Source of the DNA: Lactobacillus pasteurii DSM 23907 = CRBIP 24.76
GTDB lineage: Bacteria; Bacillota; Bacilli; Lactobacillales; Lactobacillaceae
Direction: 5' to 3'
DNA: 64,000 bases
NCBI RefSeq assembly: GCF_000297025.1
Contig: NZ_CAKD01000021.1
Span: forward strand, 1 to 64,000
Shown: positions 9,801 to 18,151 of the stretch, piece after piece
How positions within the stretch are numbered: the stretch's first letter is position 1
Layout of the letters: each line of letters opens with the position of its first letter
Notes under the pieces: model-generated
Database searches by the model: none
Told to the model about the DNA's origin: nothing
Seen by the model: only the letters and a program-made list of their open reading frames with translations
Made by a program: the position numbers and the translations under genes

Positions 9801-12800
9801 TCTCTTAGCTTCCTTCTTAGCTAGGTTGTAAGAGTCCTGACTGATCTTGATGCTTTTAGCAAGTGATCTGCTAATGGTTAGCATAGCCGGATCAATCTTA
9901 TCAGTATTAACAGTTACGGTTGTTGTACCTTTTGCGTAATGCTTAACATCCCCAAATAATTTTGCGGTATCACGAGCATTAATAACCTCTTCACCCGGCA
10001 ATAAAATTCTTCTAAGATTTGGAACGTTTGGCAAAAGTTCAACTGTACCATCATTGTGAATAATAGACTCACGGTTGTTTGTTTGTGGGCTATCAGTACC
10101 ATCATTAAGTATTGCCAATGTACCGTAACGCTTACGCCAATCAGTACCCTCAGCAAAATGAAACGGCCCAATTTTGAATTTACCGTGTGAAATATCATTG
10201 ATAGTATCGCTGACTTTACCCCAAAAGTTGTCCCAAGTGCGTTTAATGCCGTCTACTAGATTGCTAAACCAGTGTGTTATGCCATCCCAACCTTTTTTAA
10301 AGGCTGATACGGAATTTTTACCGACATTGCCAAAAAATCTGCTGATAGGGTTCCAAATTTTCTTAACGCCACCAACAATATTGCCAAACCATTTTGCAAT
10401 ACCGTTATATGCTGATTTAAACAACTTTACGGCCGTTTTACCGACATTACCGAACCATTTGCCTATAGGACTCCAAAGCTTCTTAAAAGTCTTTACAAGC
10501 CCGTTTACCCAACTTCTAAACTTTGCATTGTGTTTGTAAAGTGAGTTAATAGCACCGGCAATAGGATTGATAAAGTAAAGGCCTATTTCCTTCCAGTTCT
10601 TTTTAAACCATTTGATGATATTGTTAACGCCTTTTTTAAAGCTATTAAAAGCCGTGTGCGTTGAATATCCTAGATTTTCGATACTCCAAAAGTTTTTAGG
10701 TGGTTTTTTGGACTTCCAACCTTTTTGAAAGTTAAGAACGGCTTTACCGCCCCATTTTCCGACAGTTTCACCAATTTTAGCACCAATTGCAGCACCTAGC
10801 GGACCGCCAAACCATAAGCCAATACCGCCACCGATACCGACTCCAATACCTTTACCAATACCTTCATATTTTTCTTTTTTGTTTTTGGATTTAATAGCCT
10901 TATAAATATCAATTCCGGCCGTTGCAGCCACTCCAACACCGGCCAAACCGGTTGTAATTTTGCCGGCTGTCGTCAATCCGCTAAAACCACCGGCCGAACG
11001 CATAGATTGAAGGGAACCGCCTAGAACGCCGGCACCAGATCCTTTACCAAAAAGGCCTTTGCCAATTTTAAGCGATTTTTTGTAGCCGGCTGTTATCTGT
11101 GAGCCAATGAACCGACCGGCACTCATGGCTTCTTTACCTACTGCTTTTGCTGCTTTAAGTAATCCACTTCCTAGACTTTTTACGGCTTTACCCATCAACT
11201 TAATCTGTTGTGTAAAAGCACGACCCATCTCTTTTGACGCAAAAGCGATACCTTTAAAAGCTGCTTTACCAAGTTTAAGACTAGTTTTAAAAGTGGTTTT
11301 TAGAATTGATCCAAATTTTCTAATACCATTACCGGCTTTAAGGAACTTAGCACCAGTTTCAGAAATACCTTCAACTTCTTTGATACCACGTAACCCTCTA
11401 CTTAAATTTAAAAGGTTTGAGCCAATACCAAATAATGTGCCACCAACTCTATCAAGCCCTTTAATAGTTGCTATTGCAATAATTGACTTAGATATAAGTT
11501 GAATAGCTAGCTTATTTTTTGAAATAGCATCAAGCATCTCTGCAATAGCATGTAAGCCACTGCTTCCCTTGTCTGAGTTTTTACCGACAAGTCCAAACGC
11601 ACGCCCGATTGAAATTAAAATACTAGAAAAATCTTTCCAAACATTTTTACCAATTTGAACTGCAATAGATACTAGGTCACCAGATATTTGTTTAATATCC
11701 TTACCGTTTTTAGCGATCCAACTAAAAATCTTAGATAAGCTATTAGTAATACCATTAAGCGCGTTGTCCATGACTTTCGCCACGTTTACCGTTTTACCGC
11801 CAAACAGTGCACTGATAACTTCATTCATACCAGTTGAAAATGTTTTACCTAGCTTGTCGAACTCTTTAATCGTCTTACTGGATGATACCCATTTAGATAA
11901 AGCACCATAAAAAGGATTTTTAGCCTTTGTGATAGGTCCTTCAATCGCTTGTAGCAGTCTTTGACTTTGAGCGGAAAAAACACGTTGCATACCAGGAATT
12001 GTGTTTGTAAAGTTCCCTGTTGCACTCTTATACTTTTCACCAGCTTCAAGCAGAACGTTAATCATATCTTGTGATGATACTTTACCTTTACGCATCATCT
12101 CTGATAGGTCTGCACTAGTAAACTTGTTTAAGTGATGTATTCTTTTTTCATACTCAACCAACATAGGCTTCAACTTCGGGAATGTGTTGACGATAGACAA
12201 CATATCCATTGCTGAAACTTTACCGTTTGCCATCATCTGAGAGAATTGCATACCGAAATTTTGAACGGCTGCATCACTTTTACCGAATGCATCTTGTAAA
12301 GTTAAAACTGCCTTTGTAAGTTGTCCGGTCTGCTTAGCGTTGTTGTTGATAGCATAGAATTGTTGTGACAGTTGGTCTACCATCTCGGTACTATTTTGAG
12401 CAGCAGCAGCTAAATCATTAATCTGATTAACCATTGCTTTACCCTTGCTAGCATTACCGGTAAGCGTCAACCATGTAGCGTTCATTGTTTGCTGAGCAAC
12501 TGCATACTGCTTAGCGCTTGCAAGCATTCCGCCAATAGCATTTTTGACCATTCCAAACGCACCAATAGCAGCATTTGAAATAATATTAGCTGAGAAAATT
12601 GACCTAAAAAGTGAGTGTGTTTTTTCTCCGTCTTCACGAACTTTTGTAAAGTGACTGTGAATAGCTGAGAAAATACCGCCCGTGTGATCTTCACCAGTGA
12701 ATTTAGTTCTGTGATTTTTAGGAACTCTTTCGGTGGTTCTTCTAGCTTCATCTGCTTTACGCTTTAAGTCGCTATTATCTGCTTCGAACTTAGTTTTAAC

Positions 12801-13004
12801 AGGCTTATCAAGTTCATTTTTGACTTCTTTACTTGTCTTTTTAGCCTTATCAACTACCTTATCAGCATTATTTTTAAAACTATCGTCCATATTTTCGCCA
12901 GTATTTTTACCTAGCTTAGCTAAGTAATCATTAACGGCTGCTATATCAGTTTTTAGCTTATTTAAAGGAAAATCAACGTCAATAGTAATAACACCATCTG
13001 CCAT
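6873..13004 (-). CDS. Tape measure protein with NlpC/P60 and lytic transglycosylase domains
   Basis: The product is 2043 aa and sets tail length. Residues about 90-330 carry the tape-measure N-terminal domain (AKQYAVAQQTMNATW, MLSIVNTFPKLKPM). Hydrophobic Gly-rich segments follow (about 700-790), then repeated Trp-rich units (KKGWDGITHWFSN, KSAYNGIAKWFGN) and a Ser-rich stretch (about 1210-1240). Residues about 1630-1725 form an NlpC/P60 cysteine peptidase with Cys1652 in FDCSGLVQYAL and His1701 in SEHVGVY. Residues about 1805-1900 form an SLT-type transglycosylase with Glu1823 in MSESGN and GVLQFTPQTFKAF. These activities probably open peptidoglycan locally during DNA entry. Confidence 0.9.
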   Translation of the reverse strand: MADGVITIDVDFPLNKLKTDIAAVNDYLAKLGKNTGENMDDSFKNNADKVVDKAKKTSKEVKNELDKPVKTKFEADNSDLKRKADEARRTTERVPKNHRTKFTGEDHTGGIFSAIHSHFTKVREDGEKTHSLFRSIFSANIISNAAIGAFGMVKNAIGGMLASAKQYAVAQQTMNATWLTLTGNASKGKAMVNQINDLAAAAQNSTEMVDQLSQQFYAINNNAKQTGQLTKAVLTLQDAFGKSDAAVQNFGMQFSQMMANGKVSAMDMLSIVNTFPKLKPMLVEYEKRIHHLNKFTSADLSEMMRKGKVSSQDMINVLLEAGEKYKSATGNFTNTIPGMQRVFSAQSQRLLQAIEGPITKAKNPFYGALSKWVSSSKTIKEFDKLGKTFSTGMNEVISALFGGKTVNVAKVMDNALNGITNSLSKIFSWIAKNGKDIKQISGDLVSIAVQIGKNVWKDFSSILISIGRAFGLVGKNSDKGSSGLHAIAEMLDAISKNKLAIQLISKSIIAIATIKGLDRVGGTLFGIGSNLLNLSRGLRGIKEVEGISETGAKFLKAGNGIRKFGSILKTTFKTSLKLGKAAFKGIAFASKEMGRAFTQQIKLMGKAVKSLGSGLLKAAKAVGKEAMSAGRFIGSQITAGYKKSLKIGKGLFGKGSGAGVLGGSLQSMRSAGGFSGLTTAGKITTGLAGVGVAATAGIDIYKAIKSKNKKEKYEGIGKGIGVGIGGGIGLWFGGPLGAAIGAKIGETVGKWGGKAVLNFQKGWKSKKPPKNFWSIENLGYSTHTAFNSFKKGVNNIIKWFKKNWKEIGLYFINPIAGAINSLYKHNAKFRSWVNGLVKTFKKLWSPIGKWFGNVGKTAVKLFKSAYNGIAKWFGNIVGGVKKIWNPISRFFGNVGKNSVSAFKKGWDGITHWFSNLVDGIKRTWDNFWGKVSDTINDISHGKFKIGPFHFAEGTDWRKRYGTLAILNDGTDSPQTNNRESIIHNDGTVELLPNVPNLRRILLPGEEVINARDTAKLFGDVKHYAKGTTTVTVNTDKIDPAMLTISRSLAKSIKISQDSYNLAKKEAKRKQDRQKEVENKERKEAKNKPYKVEGTKTKGSVLVDKGLLYGSRKETGVATYVNEKLFKRLMSYTKAKPIKVNPNSRIRYTPIETRNVGKNTVQVDAKWLTGAKKATGHYVTLDKDAYAKLLQFTKKEREYKLPKHSSTRRRSNLTSSRSSSRSSSGSSGSSYSGGSVSSSVHASVSGLSSVNTLSKALKSIKNKKINVTAKIKGSKSVKSFESKINKLAKKKHTISISTKGTKSITSTTKKIKSLSSSIKSANNAAKKYKFGNRIADQAEQAVKGLKGKGNFAKQFKKQSSDFKDTLSGLVKATKSDFKKMYDALAKTTSKGSDKISSKNKSFGRAFKSDWKNLEKNVDAEFSHFWSVMQKTARTGLSKVIGVLNSAIRSINKVVAEFGGNKQAIKPVKFASGTGAFAGNVRRPITRPTYAMVNDGNDSPQTGNREALYRPSTGELGVFTGRNVPVMLMPGDEILNATETRELGLVHYASGTGYLKKLYKEAQGYYNHPSKSLKKMLNFKKSKGTTAIDQLVNGVFDKATMQVKDWWQQLWDMVEDKIDDGGGADATGLLKAVEKYGEGHPYVWGATGPDAFDCSGLVQYALGKLGIKYAHYSGSQYAESQKISRSQAKPGDLVFWGSGGSEHVGVYAGGNNYFSAESPSTGIRMNSLDSVTHRPGPLFARVPGLKHKTDDEPSVKAKSKLQKSIKQTVGKGFWKTIDKIADEFGFGNMGGHAATMGMIEAAAKKMHVDLPTGFAKKLMQVIMSESGNRSIMQQIHDVNSGGNEARGVLQFTPQTFKAFAMPGHTNIWNPYDQLLAFFNNSDWRNSIGWTTIWNHQKMDWLHSGPQGHRRFARGGIVTSPETIEVAEAGHPESIVPWDPAQRGRAYAIMQATLDRFKMQDGNAQKFQDQQTGYIDMSRINAEISVLSDKFDQVLMALGLITSQPTTIQVDNYLDKRVLGQALYQTVNKLTQKNVRLEAHRISGFN

Positions 13005-13007
13005 ATA

Positions 13008-13637
13008 CTACCCCCCTTCCTTTTGTGTAAACGAACCAAACAAGCCCGATAAGCCGGTACTGTTAAGCGCATCTTTTGATCTTTCATCATCTGACTTTGA
13101 GCCATCAACCGCATAATAGTTTTGAGCATCAAGCAACTCGCTTCTAGCATTTGGATCATCAAACTTGTTTGGGTCTTCATTCCTGATTGACAAAATACGT
13201 TTAAAGTATGTTTTAGAATTGAGACCATCAAAAAGGGCTTTAAACACTAGCCAGTGCATTTTGCCTTTTTGCTGAAATAAATCAATTCCGTACTGATCTA
13301 AAAAAGAGGCGTAAATAGCACCAGCATCTCTGACATAGTCAAACTGCTTAGTAGCATTTACGCCCCTTTCACCATCAATATTTGAGCCATAAGGATTAAA
13401 GTTGATCACTTTTGAAATAGTTTCAAGTGACTTTATATAAAAGTCTGGATCAGCAGGGATGTTTTTATTTTTGTGGAAAAATAGTTTTAAGGTCTGCTGA
13501 TACTTTTCAAACTCTGTTAGTTCGCTATCATCCTGCATTTGCAAAAATAGCAATACATTATCAAAAGCAAAATCAACTTCATAAATCTTACCGCGCCACT
13601 CCAATTGTGTAGGTGGCGTTTTAGTTAAGCTAAACAT
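13008..13637 (-). CDS. Bacteriophage Gp15-family tail assembly protein
   Basis: The product is 209 aa and resembles the Gp15 family found just upstream of tape-measure genes: an N-terminal ETxIxFDNVL-like core (FDNVLLFLQMQDDSELTEF) and a mid HWLVFKALFDGL motif. Its ATG overlaps the stop of the preceding chaperone gene (TAATG), suggesting coupled translation. By position it is the second tail-assembly chaperone. It ends 3 nt before the tape-measure start. Confidence 0.75.
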   Translation of the reverse strand: MFSLTKTPPTQLEWRGKIYEVDFAFDNVLLFLQMQDDSELTEFEKYQQTLKLFFHKNKNIPADPDFYIKSLETISKVINFNPYGSNIDGERGVNATKQFDYVRDAGAIYASFLDQYGIDLFQQKGKMHWLVFKALFDGLNSKTYFKRILSIRNEDPNKFDDPNARSELLDAQNYYAVDGSKSDDERSKDALNSTGLSGLFGSFTQKEGG

Positions 13638-14077
13638 TAGCGATCAGTATCATATCTAGCCATACGTGCTTGTGATTGTTGTTCTGATACGTTTAAAGCT
13701 TTGTCGCATTCATCATTTAATTTACCAATAATTTGAGCTAAAACTTCGGTTGATTGACCAAATGCATCATAAATTTGGTTACCTGCTTTACCATCGTTAA
13801 GTAATTCATTAATACCGTTAACACATGCATCACGGTATTCTGCTAAATCCTTTTCGATAACTTCACGGCGCTTAGAATCTGACATAGCTAGTAATTTTTG
13901 ATCATAGCTATCATCAGTTTGTTTTTGATAAAGTTTTTCTACCTTACTTGCAATATAGGACGCTTTCGCACGGAATGCATCGTTAAAAACAATGCTCCAA
14001 GTAGTTTCAATTCCTGGAATTTTAATATCTTTGTGATTGTCGAATTTACTAAAATCGTCTAATGTAATTAAACTCAT
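13637..14077 (-). CDS. Tail assembly chaperone
   Basis: The product is 146 aa, mostly helical and acidic (KLYQKQTDDSYDQKLL, LAQIIGKLNDECDKA), placed between the major tail protein and Gp15. This is where siphophages encode the G/GT-type chaperones that coat the tape measure during assembly. A good AAGGGG site precedes the ATG. I saw no slippery heptamer at its end, so separate translation of Gp15 through the TAATG overlap is more likely than a -1 frameshift. Confidence 0.65.
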   Translation of the reverse strand: MSLITLDDFSKFDNHKDIKIPGIETTWSIVFNDAFRAKASYIASKVEKLYQKQTDDSYDQKLLAMSDSKRREVIEKDLAEYRDACVNGINELLNDGKAGNQIYDAFGQSTEVLAQIIGKLNDECDKALNVSEQQSQARMARYDTDR

Positions 14078-14094
14078 AAATTTCCCCTTACTCT

Positions 14095-14200
14095 TTATTG
14101 ATGTTCACCATCTGAACCAGAACTTGGACTTACTTCACTTTGTTCTGATTTAGGGCTTGTTACTTCGGGTTTTACAACCGGGCTAGAACTAGCCTTTACT
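14095..14200 (-). other. Possible frameshifted C-terminal extension of the major tail protein
   Basis: The major tail frame ends AGT AAA GGC TAG at 14200-14189. The +1 frame is open across this stop and continues to a TAA at 14097-14095, giving a Ser/Pro/Glu-rich tail of about 31 residues ending SSGSDGEHQ. No convincing ribosome binding site precedes the ATGs of that frame. A Lys-tRNA slip from AAA to AAG would connect the frames. Some Listeria and other phages extend tail proteins by programmed +1 shifting, so this is a reasoned but unproven call. Confidence 0.4.
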
Positions 14201-14824
14201 AACTTCATCATTTACGACCGCTTCAACAAAAGTTGCTTCGCCTTGTGGTTGTGTTTCAGTATTTACAGTTGCGGTATAGATAGCAGGCTTAGCAGTGGCA
14301 GCCATTGTAAGTTGTCCGTTAAATTCTTTAGGACGACCGTTAAATGCAATAGTAAATGAGAATGTTTGCTTAGCGTTTGCGTTACCACCAGTGGGAACAA
14401 CCGCCGTAATTGTAGCCTTTGCGATTACTGGATGACCGTTGTTAATCCAAATAACACGGGTTTTAACTGCATTAGAGAATTTCCAAAACATATCAGATAC
14501 ATAATCTTGTGCTGGATCCCCAACTTTACGGTTACCAGATACTGCAAGTTGAACTTGCTTACCAGTAACATCGGTTTCAGTAAAGCCACCACCATCATAG
14601 TAAGCGTCGTTTGTGGTAGTTTCGTTTGCACTTGGTGTTACGCTTGTAATTCCTGCTGCAAGCCAAGCCCATTGACCGGTTGTAACATCATCTAGATCAA
14701 CATCACCAGTTTCATCAACACTAGGCTTAGTATCAACAAAGATACGGTTCACAAAGTTTTCTGGGAACCCATTTGCATCAGCCTTTGTACCTGGCATAAA
14801 TTTAGTTTGATTTGTTTCAGCCAT
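14189..14824 (-). CDS. Major tail (tube) protein
   Basis: The product is 211 aa and resembles TP901-1-type phage tail tube proteins: it starts with a short polar arm (MAETNQTKFMPGTKADAN), has alternating beta strands and includes DGGGFTETDVTGKQVQLA and a TFSFTIAFNGRPKEF strand. It follows the connector and terminator genes and overlaps the upstream stop codon (TAATG). The TAG stop may be bypassed, as described in the extension entry. Subunits would stack into the tail tube. Confidence 0.85.
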   Translation of the reverse strand: MAETNQTKFMPGTKADANGFPENFVNRIFVDTKPSVDETGDVDLDDVTTGQWAWLAAGITSVTPSANETTTNDAYYDGGGFTETDVTGKQVQLAVSGNRKVGDPAQDYVSDMFWKFSNAVKTRVIWINNGHPVIAKATITAVVPTGGNANAKQTFSFTIAFNGRPKEFNGQLTMAATAKPAIYTATVNTETQPQGEATFVEAVVNDEVSKG

Positions 14825-15255
14825 TATTTAACTCCTTTTTGTTTATAAACATAGATACTAAAATCCATTGAATAAGTCGCTTTACCTTGTAAGTCTTCTT
14901 GAACTTCCGCCGGCTCGCGTATTTCAATGGAATCAAAAACCCACGACTGATTATTACTTTGTAAGTCGTGGGTCTCATTTAATTGTTGTAGAAATTGCGA
15001 TAACTCGAACAATCTGTTATGTGCAAGTGCACGCGATTTAGTTTTTAAAGTTACTTCATAGTTGTATAACCATAACTCTAAACCGCTATAATCCTTACTA
15101 ATCATATGTGATCCTGGTAGTGGTACTAATCCAATTAGATCATCTTTATCAATAAATTTTATGTAAATATGATCCTTTAAATACGTGAATGAACCTGAAT
15201 CAATATGATCGTTAATGTTCTTAGCTATCGCTTCCTGTAGGTCATTAATCAGCAT
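14824..15255 (-). CDS. Minor capsid protein 3 family / tail terminator
   Basis: The product is 143 aa and resembles the Minor_capsid_3 family: IKFIDKDDLIGLVPLPGS near residue 35, a central YNYEVTLKTKSRA strand and C-terminal YSMDFSIYVYKQKG. By position, last connector before the tail tube gene, it is likely the tail terminator that caps the tube at the neck. Its start overlaps the preceding gene by 11 nt. Confidence 0.7.
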   Translation of the reverse strand: MLINDLQEAIAKNINDHIDSGSFTYLKDHIYIKFIDKDDLIGLVPLPGSHMISKDYSGLELWLYNYEVTLKTKSRALAHNRLFELSQFLQQLNETHDLQSNNQSWVFDSIEIREPAEVQEDLQGKATYSMDFSIYVYKQKGVK

Positions 15256-15640
15256 TTTCAGTCCACTCTAAACCTTTTATAAAAGCGTCACCAACCGCTT
15301 TAAATTCTTCTTTGTTGCCTTTTAGTCTTAAATCCCATCGTTTTGACGTACCAGGCGTTGTGTACTTCTTTACTGGATAGCCTGGATAAGGTCCAACTTT
15401 ACCGTAAAATTGAGCGCGTGCATAAGGTACCTTGTAATTAATATAGTCCCCGCTATCATCAACAAAAGTCATACCACGTAAAGTGGCTCCGCTTTCGTTC
15501 TGACCCATTGAACTACTGGGCACATATTTATTCATAGCCTGTAAAGCTTCATTAGCCATTGCAAGCTTAGCAAATCTCAATCTTTTTTGCGAAAATCGCT
15601 TGTTAAGCTGAGTTAAATCAACCTTAACCTTAACGCCCAT
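15245..15640 (-). CDS. Minor capsid protein 2 family / neck protein
   Basis: The product is 131 aa with the pattern of the Minor_capsid_2 / HK97 gp10-like neck proteins: a basic N-terminus (VKVDLTQLNKRFSQKR), YVPSSSMGQNESGATLRG and VPYARAQFYGKVGPYPG near the middle, and a C-terminal Trp motif. The gene overlaps both neighbours and starts at a TAATG junction. It probably joins the head-tail interface. Confidence 0.7.
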   Translation of the reverse strand: MGVKVKVDLTQLNKRFSQKRLRFAKLAMANEALQAMNKYVPSSSMGQNESGATLRGMTFVDDSGDYINYKVPYARAQFYGKVGPYPGYPVKKYTTPGTSKRWDLRLKGNKEEFKAVGDAFIKGLEWTENAD

Positions 15641-16008
15641 TAGATTACACCTACCTTGTATTGATAGACCTGACTAGTAAAGGGTTCTATATCACGGTTA
15701 ATGCTTGTAATCGTGTACTCTTTACCGTTAAAAACCAACTTATCCCCCTGATTTTTATCGCTAAAATCGTAAAAAGGCTCTGTATAACCGTTCATAAACA
15801 CAACAGTAGCATTAGATACAACTTGACGGTCGTTATTGCTACCACTGTAAACGGTACGCAGAATAAAGCGACAATTAGAAATATTTATCTCGGTTGTTGT
15901 CTTATTTTCTCCGTATACGTCCAAATTGCTATTAGAAGTGTCTCCGTCGTCAATTGAAGAAATTAGCTTAACAGTGTCCTGAAACATTGATTTTGGTGGT
16001 TTAAGCAT
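15640..16008 (-). CDS. Minor capsid protein 1 family / head-closure protein
   Basis: The product is 122 aa, beta-rich, with a central ATVVFMNGYTEPFYDF segment and GDKLVFNGKEYTITSI, as in the Minor_capsid_1 family of putative head-completion proteins. It sits second in a row of four small connector genes that overlap end to start. Position and size fit the head-closure component of the neck. Confidence 0.7.
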   Translation of the reverse strand: MLKPPKSMFQDTVKLISSIDDGDTSNSNLDVYGENKTTTEINISNCRFILRTVYSGSNNDRQVVSNATVVFMNGYTEPFYDFSDKNQGDKLVFNGKEYTITSINRDIEPFTSQVYQYKVGVI

Positions 16009-16387
16009 GTGGAATACCTCGAAACATCAAGCCAGACTGATAAAGATAGTCGATTGACAAACTATAAATACCACCATCAGCATAATCAGTGGCACTTGAA
16101 CCAGTTGAAACACTAGTGCCATCAATAGATACGCTTTTAATATCTTTTTCTGTCATGCCATAAGGCGTTGACGCACCTAGATCATCGGTATAACGGACTT
16201 GTAAATATACTGCCTTTTTGACCAATCGAACACGATAATAATCGGTATCATCGTCAATTGAATTAGTTTCATAGTAAAAGTTAATCAGCGGATTGATTAA
16301 ATCCTCTGCATCTTGTTCTAATGCTAAGAACTTTTTTTCTTCAAGGGTACCGCCGAACTTTTTATAATCATCATATGTTAGCAGCAT
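16001..16387 (-). CDS. Head-tail connector (adaptor) protein
   Basis: The product is 128 aa with an acidic helical N-terminal half (KKFLALEQDAEDLINPLINF) and a helix beginning KKAVYLQVRYTDDLG, like gp6-type adaptors that dock onto the portal. It is the first gene after the major capsid gene and overlaps the next connector by 8 nt. Confidence 0.7.
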   Translation of the reverse strand: MLLTYDDYKKFGGTLEEKKFLALEQDAEDLINPLINFYYETNSIDDDTDYYRVRLVKKAVYLQVRYTDDLGASTPYGMTEKDIKSVSIDGTSVSTGSSATDYADGGIYSLSIDYLYQSGLMFRGIPHA

Positions 16388-16400
16388 GATCAGTTATCCT

Positions 16401-17420
16401 TTAACCTTTAGGACCGCTAGTAGTTTCAGCACCAACGACAAAAGTAGGATCAAGGGTAGACTTGTAGCCAACGACTTTAATTGTTCTAGGATCAATACCA
16501 TCAACGACTTCCCAATTTGAACTCTTAGCAAAATCCTTAAGGGATGCATTAGCAACTGGGCTCTTAATTGAAGTACCAATAACATGAATAGTACCAACAC
16601 GCTTTTGAACCACATCAGTTTGACCACCGTTAACAAGTTCTTCACGCTTTTGAGCTGATGCATACAATGTTTGTGAGTATGCGACAGAACCACGGCCAAA
16701 AATGTATGAAGTGGTTGTTGGCTTACTCTTATCTGATAAATCAACTGGAATTTGATCATCAACAACAATAGTCAATCCGTTATAAGTTCCAAAAGGAGTT
16801 GCTGCGTTTTGTTGTTGAATGGTATCAATCAAGCCGTTTGCCTTCATTTGTGCATACGTTGCTGAGTTTACGGCAATAGCTGTAAGAGTTTGATCAGCAA
16901 TATCACCCATCAAGGCACTTGCACCAATAAAGCCTTTTGCAGAAAAATTGGCCTCTGTTGGTGTCTTAGCGGTTGCGTCAAACAACTTGGTATTTTGAAT
17001 CTTTGAAACGCCAAAAATACCGGATAAAGTTGAAAGTAACATCTTGCTATCTTGTGCTAGCCAGTAATTAGAAAATCTATTAACGATAGTTTGATATATT
17101 GGAGCACCTGAAATAAGTTGTGATTGATCAGTGTAGCCAAATGCTTTTGCTTGGTAGAACTTCTGGGCAATTTGCTTACCACTAGTTAGGTTTGAAACAG
17201 TAATATTAGCTGTGTCTTGCCATACATCAGGATCACCATCATCCAAATCATTGATAAAAGGCACTGTAATAGTAGTTCCCGGTTGGGTCAATTGACCGGC
17301 TAGGGTAGTATCAGGCGTTAAAATACCAGATTGAACTAGGCGGTTTGTCTTGGTCATTTGGTTTAAAACGTATGCGTTAAAGACTTCAGGAACAAACATG
17401 TTTGCTGTATTTGTTTCCAT
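16401..17420 (-). CDS. Major capsid protein
   Basis: The product is 339 aa and directly follows the scaffold gene. It has HK97-fold style features: an N-terminal NMFVPEVFNAYVLNQMTK arm, GTTITVPFINDLDDGD, repeated ADQTLTAIAVNSATYAQMK helices and a late TYNGLTIVVDDQIPV strand. The latter is common to capsid proteins of Gram-positive siphophages. The ATG has an AGGAG site. No decoration domain is visible. Confidence 0.85.
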   Translation of the reverse strand: METNTANMFVPEVFNAYVLNQMTKTNRLVQSGILTPDTTLAGQLTQPGTTITVPFINDLDDGDPDVWQDTANITVSNLTSGKQIAQKFYQAKAFGYTDQSQLISGAPIYQTIVNRFSNYWLAQDSKMLLSTLSGIFGVSKIQNTKLFDATAKTPTEANFSAKGFIGASALMGDIADQTLTAIAVNSATYAQMKANGLIDTIQQQNAATPFGTYNGLTIVVDDQIPVDLSDKSKPTTTSYIFGRGSVAYSQTLYASAQKREELVNGGQTDVVQKRVGTIHVIGTSIKSPVANASLKDFAKSSNWEVVDGIDPRTIKVVGYKSTLDPTFVVGAETTSGPKG

Positions 17421-17436
17421 ATAATAAAACTCCTAT

Positions 17437-18060
17437 CTATTTACTAAATAATTGACGCCACCGGCTCGGATTTTCGTTGTAAAGCTTTACACTTTCTTCA
17501 TATGACATCTTAGCCGGATCAGTCTCAATATCATTTGAGCCATTGCCAGTAGGCACAATTTTTGGCACTGGTTTTGGTTCTGGTTTTGGTTCAGCGGATT
17601 TAAATCCTTGTGGAAATGCTTCACGAACATCAGCAATTACATCATCTAAATGTAAGAAGTTCCCCTTGTCATCAGTACTAATGCGGTCCATATCAACAAA
17701 AGGCATCAAGGCCTTGTTATTGTATGAGCCGGCCTTAGTCAATGCTTGTTCAATCGCAAAAGATTTGCGTTGCTGCAACAATTGACTTTGAAACTTCTTA
17801 TCATTATCTGTAATAGTCTTCTGAGCGTCTTCAAACTTCTTTGATAATTCTTCATTATCCTTAGTAAGTTTTGATAGATCCTTCAATTGGTTATCACGTT
17901 CTGAAATTTGTTGCTGATAGGTCTCTAATTGACCATTTAAATCGTTTAACTTGGTTTCGTTGGCAGTTTTAAGGCTATTAATATCTTTGCCGAACTGTTC
18001 CATAACTGATTTAATTTGATCGGCATTTAACCCTTGTTTTTCCAAAAATTCTCTTTCCAC
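17437..18060 (-). CDS. Phage scaffold protein, GP20 family
   Basis: The product is 207 aa and matches the phage minor structural protein GP20 (scaffold) family. The N-terminus is LEKQGLNADQIKSVMEQFGK, followed by a coiled coil (about 30-95) and a conserved region around AIEQALTKAGSYNNKAL. It starts at GTG with AGGAG 9 nt upstream. It lies between the minor head protein and capsid genes. A decayed homologue lies at 43.5-43.9 kb in the island. Confidence 0.85.
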   Translation of the reverse strand: MEREFLEKQGLNADQIKSVMEQFGKDINSLKTANETKLNDLNGQLETYQQQISERDNQLKDLSKLTKDNEELSKKFEDAQKTITDNDKKFQSQLLQQRKSFAIEQALTKAGSYNNKALMPFVDMDRISTDDKGNFLHLDDVIADVREAFPQGFKSAEPKPEPKPVPKIVPTGNGSNDIETDPAKMSYEESVKLYNENPSRWRQLFSK

Positions 18061-18151
18061 TGTTTCTCTCTCCTAACGTATTTTTTATACGTGGTACGAC
18101 CACGACAGGACATAAAAAATAAGCCTTTTAACGACTTGCTCGGGTCAATTT
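18061..18151 (-). promoter_or_regulatory. Structured intergenic region between minor head and scaffold genes
   Basis: On the minus strand this 91-nt gap contains AAGTC and GGCTT arms followed by ATTTTTT (a weak terminator-like hairpin), then CGTGGT and ACCACG arms and a CGTAT/ATACG pair, before the scaffold ribosome binding site. The stretch GACTTGCTC followed by GGTCAA recurs in the island at about 44027-44042, upstream of the second scaffold gene. It may tune the ratio of scaffold and capsid to portal. Confidence 0.35.

Noticed and set aside
13637-13660. Possible -1 frameshift between the two tail chaperones
   Set aside because: No slippery heptamer is present; the genes meet at a TAATG overlap that explains expression.
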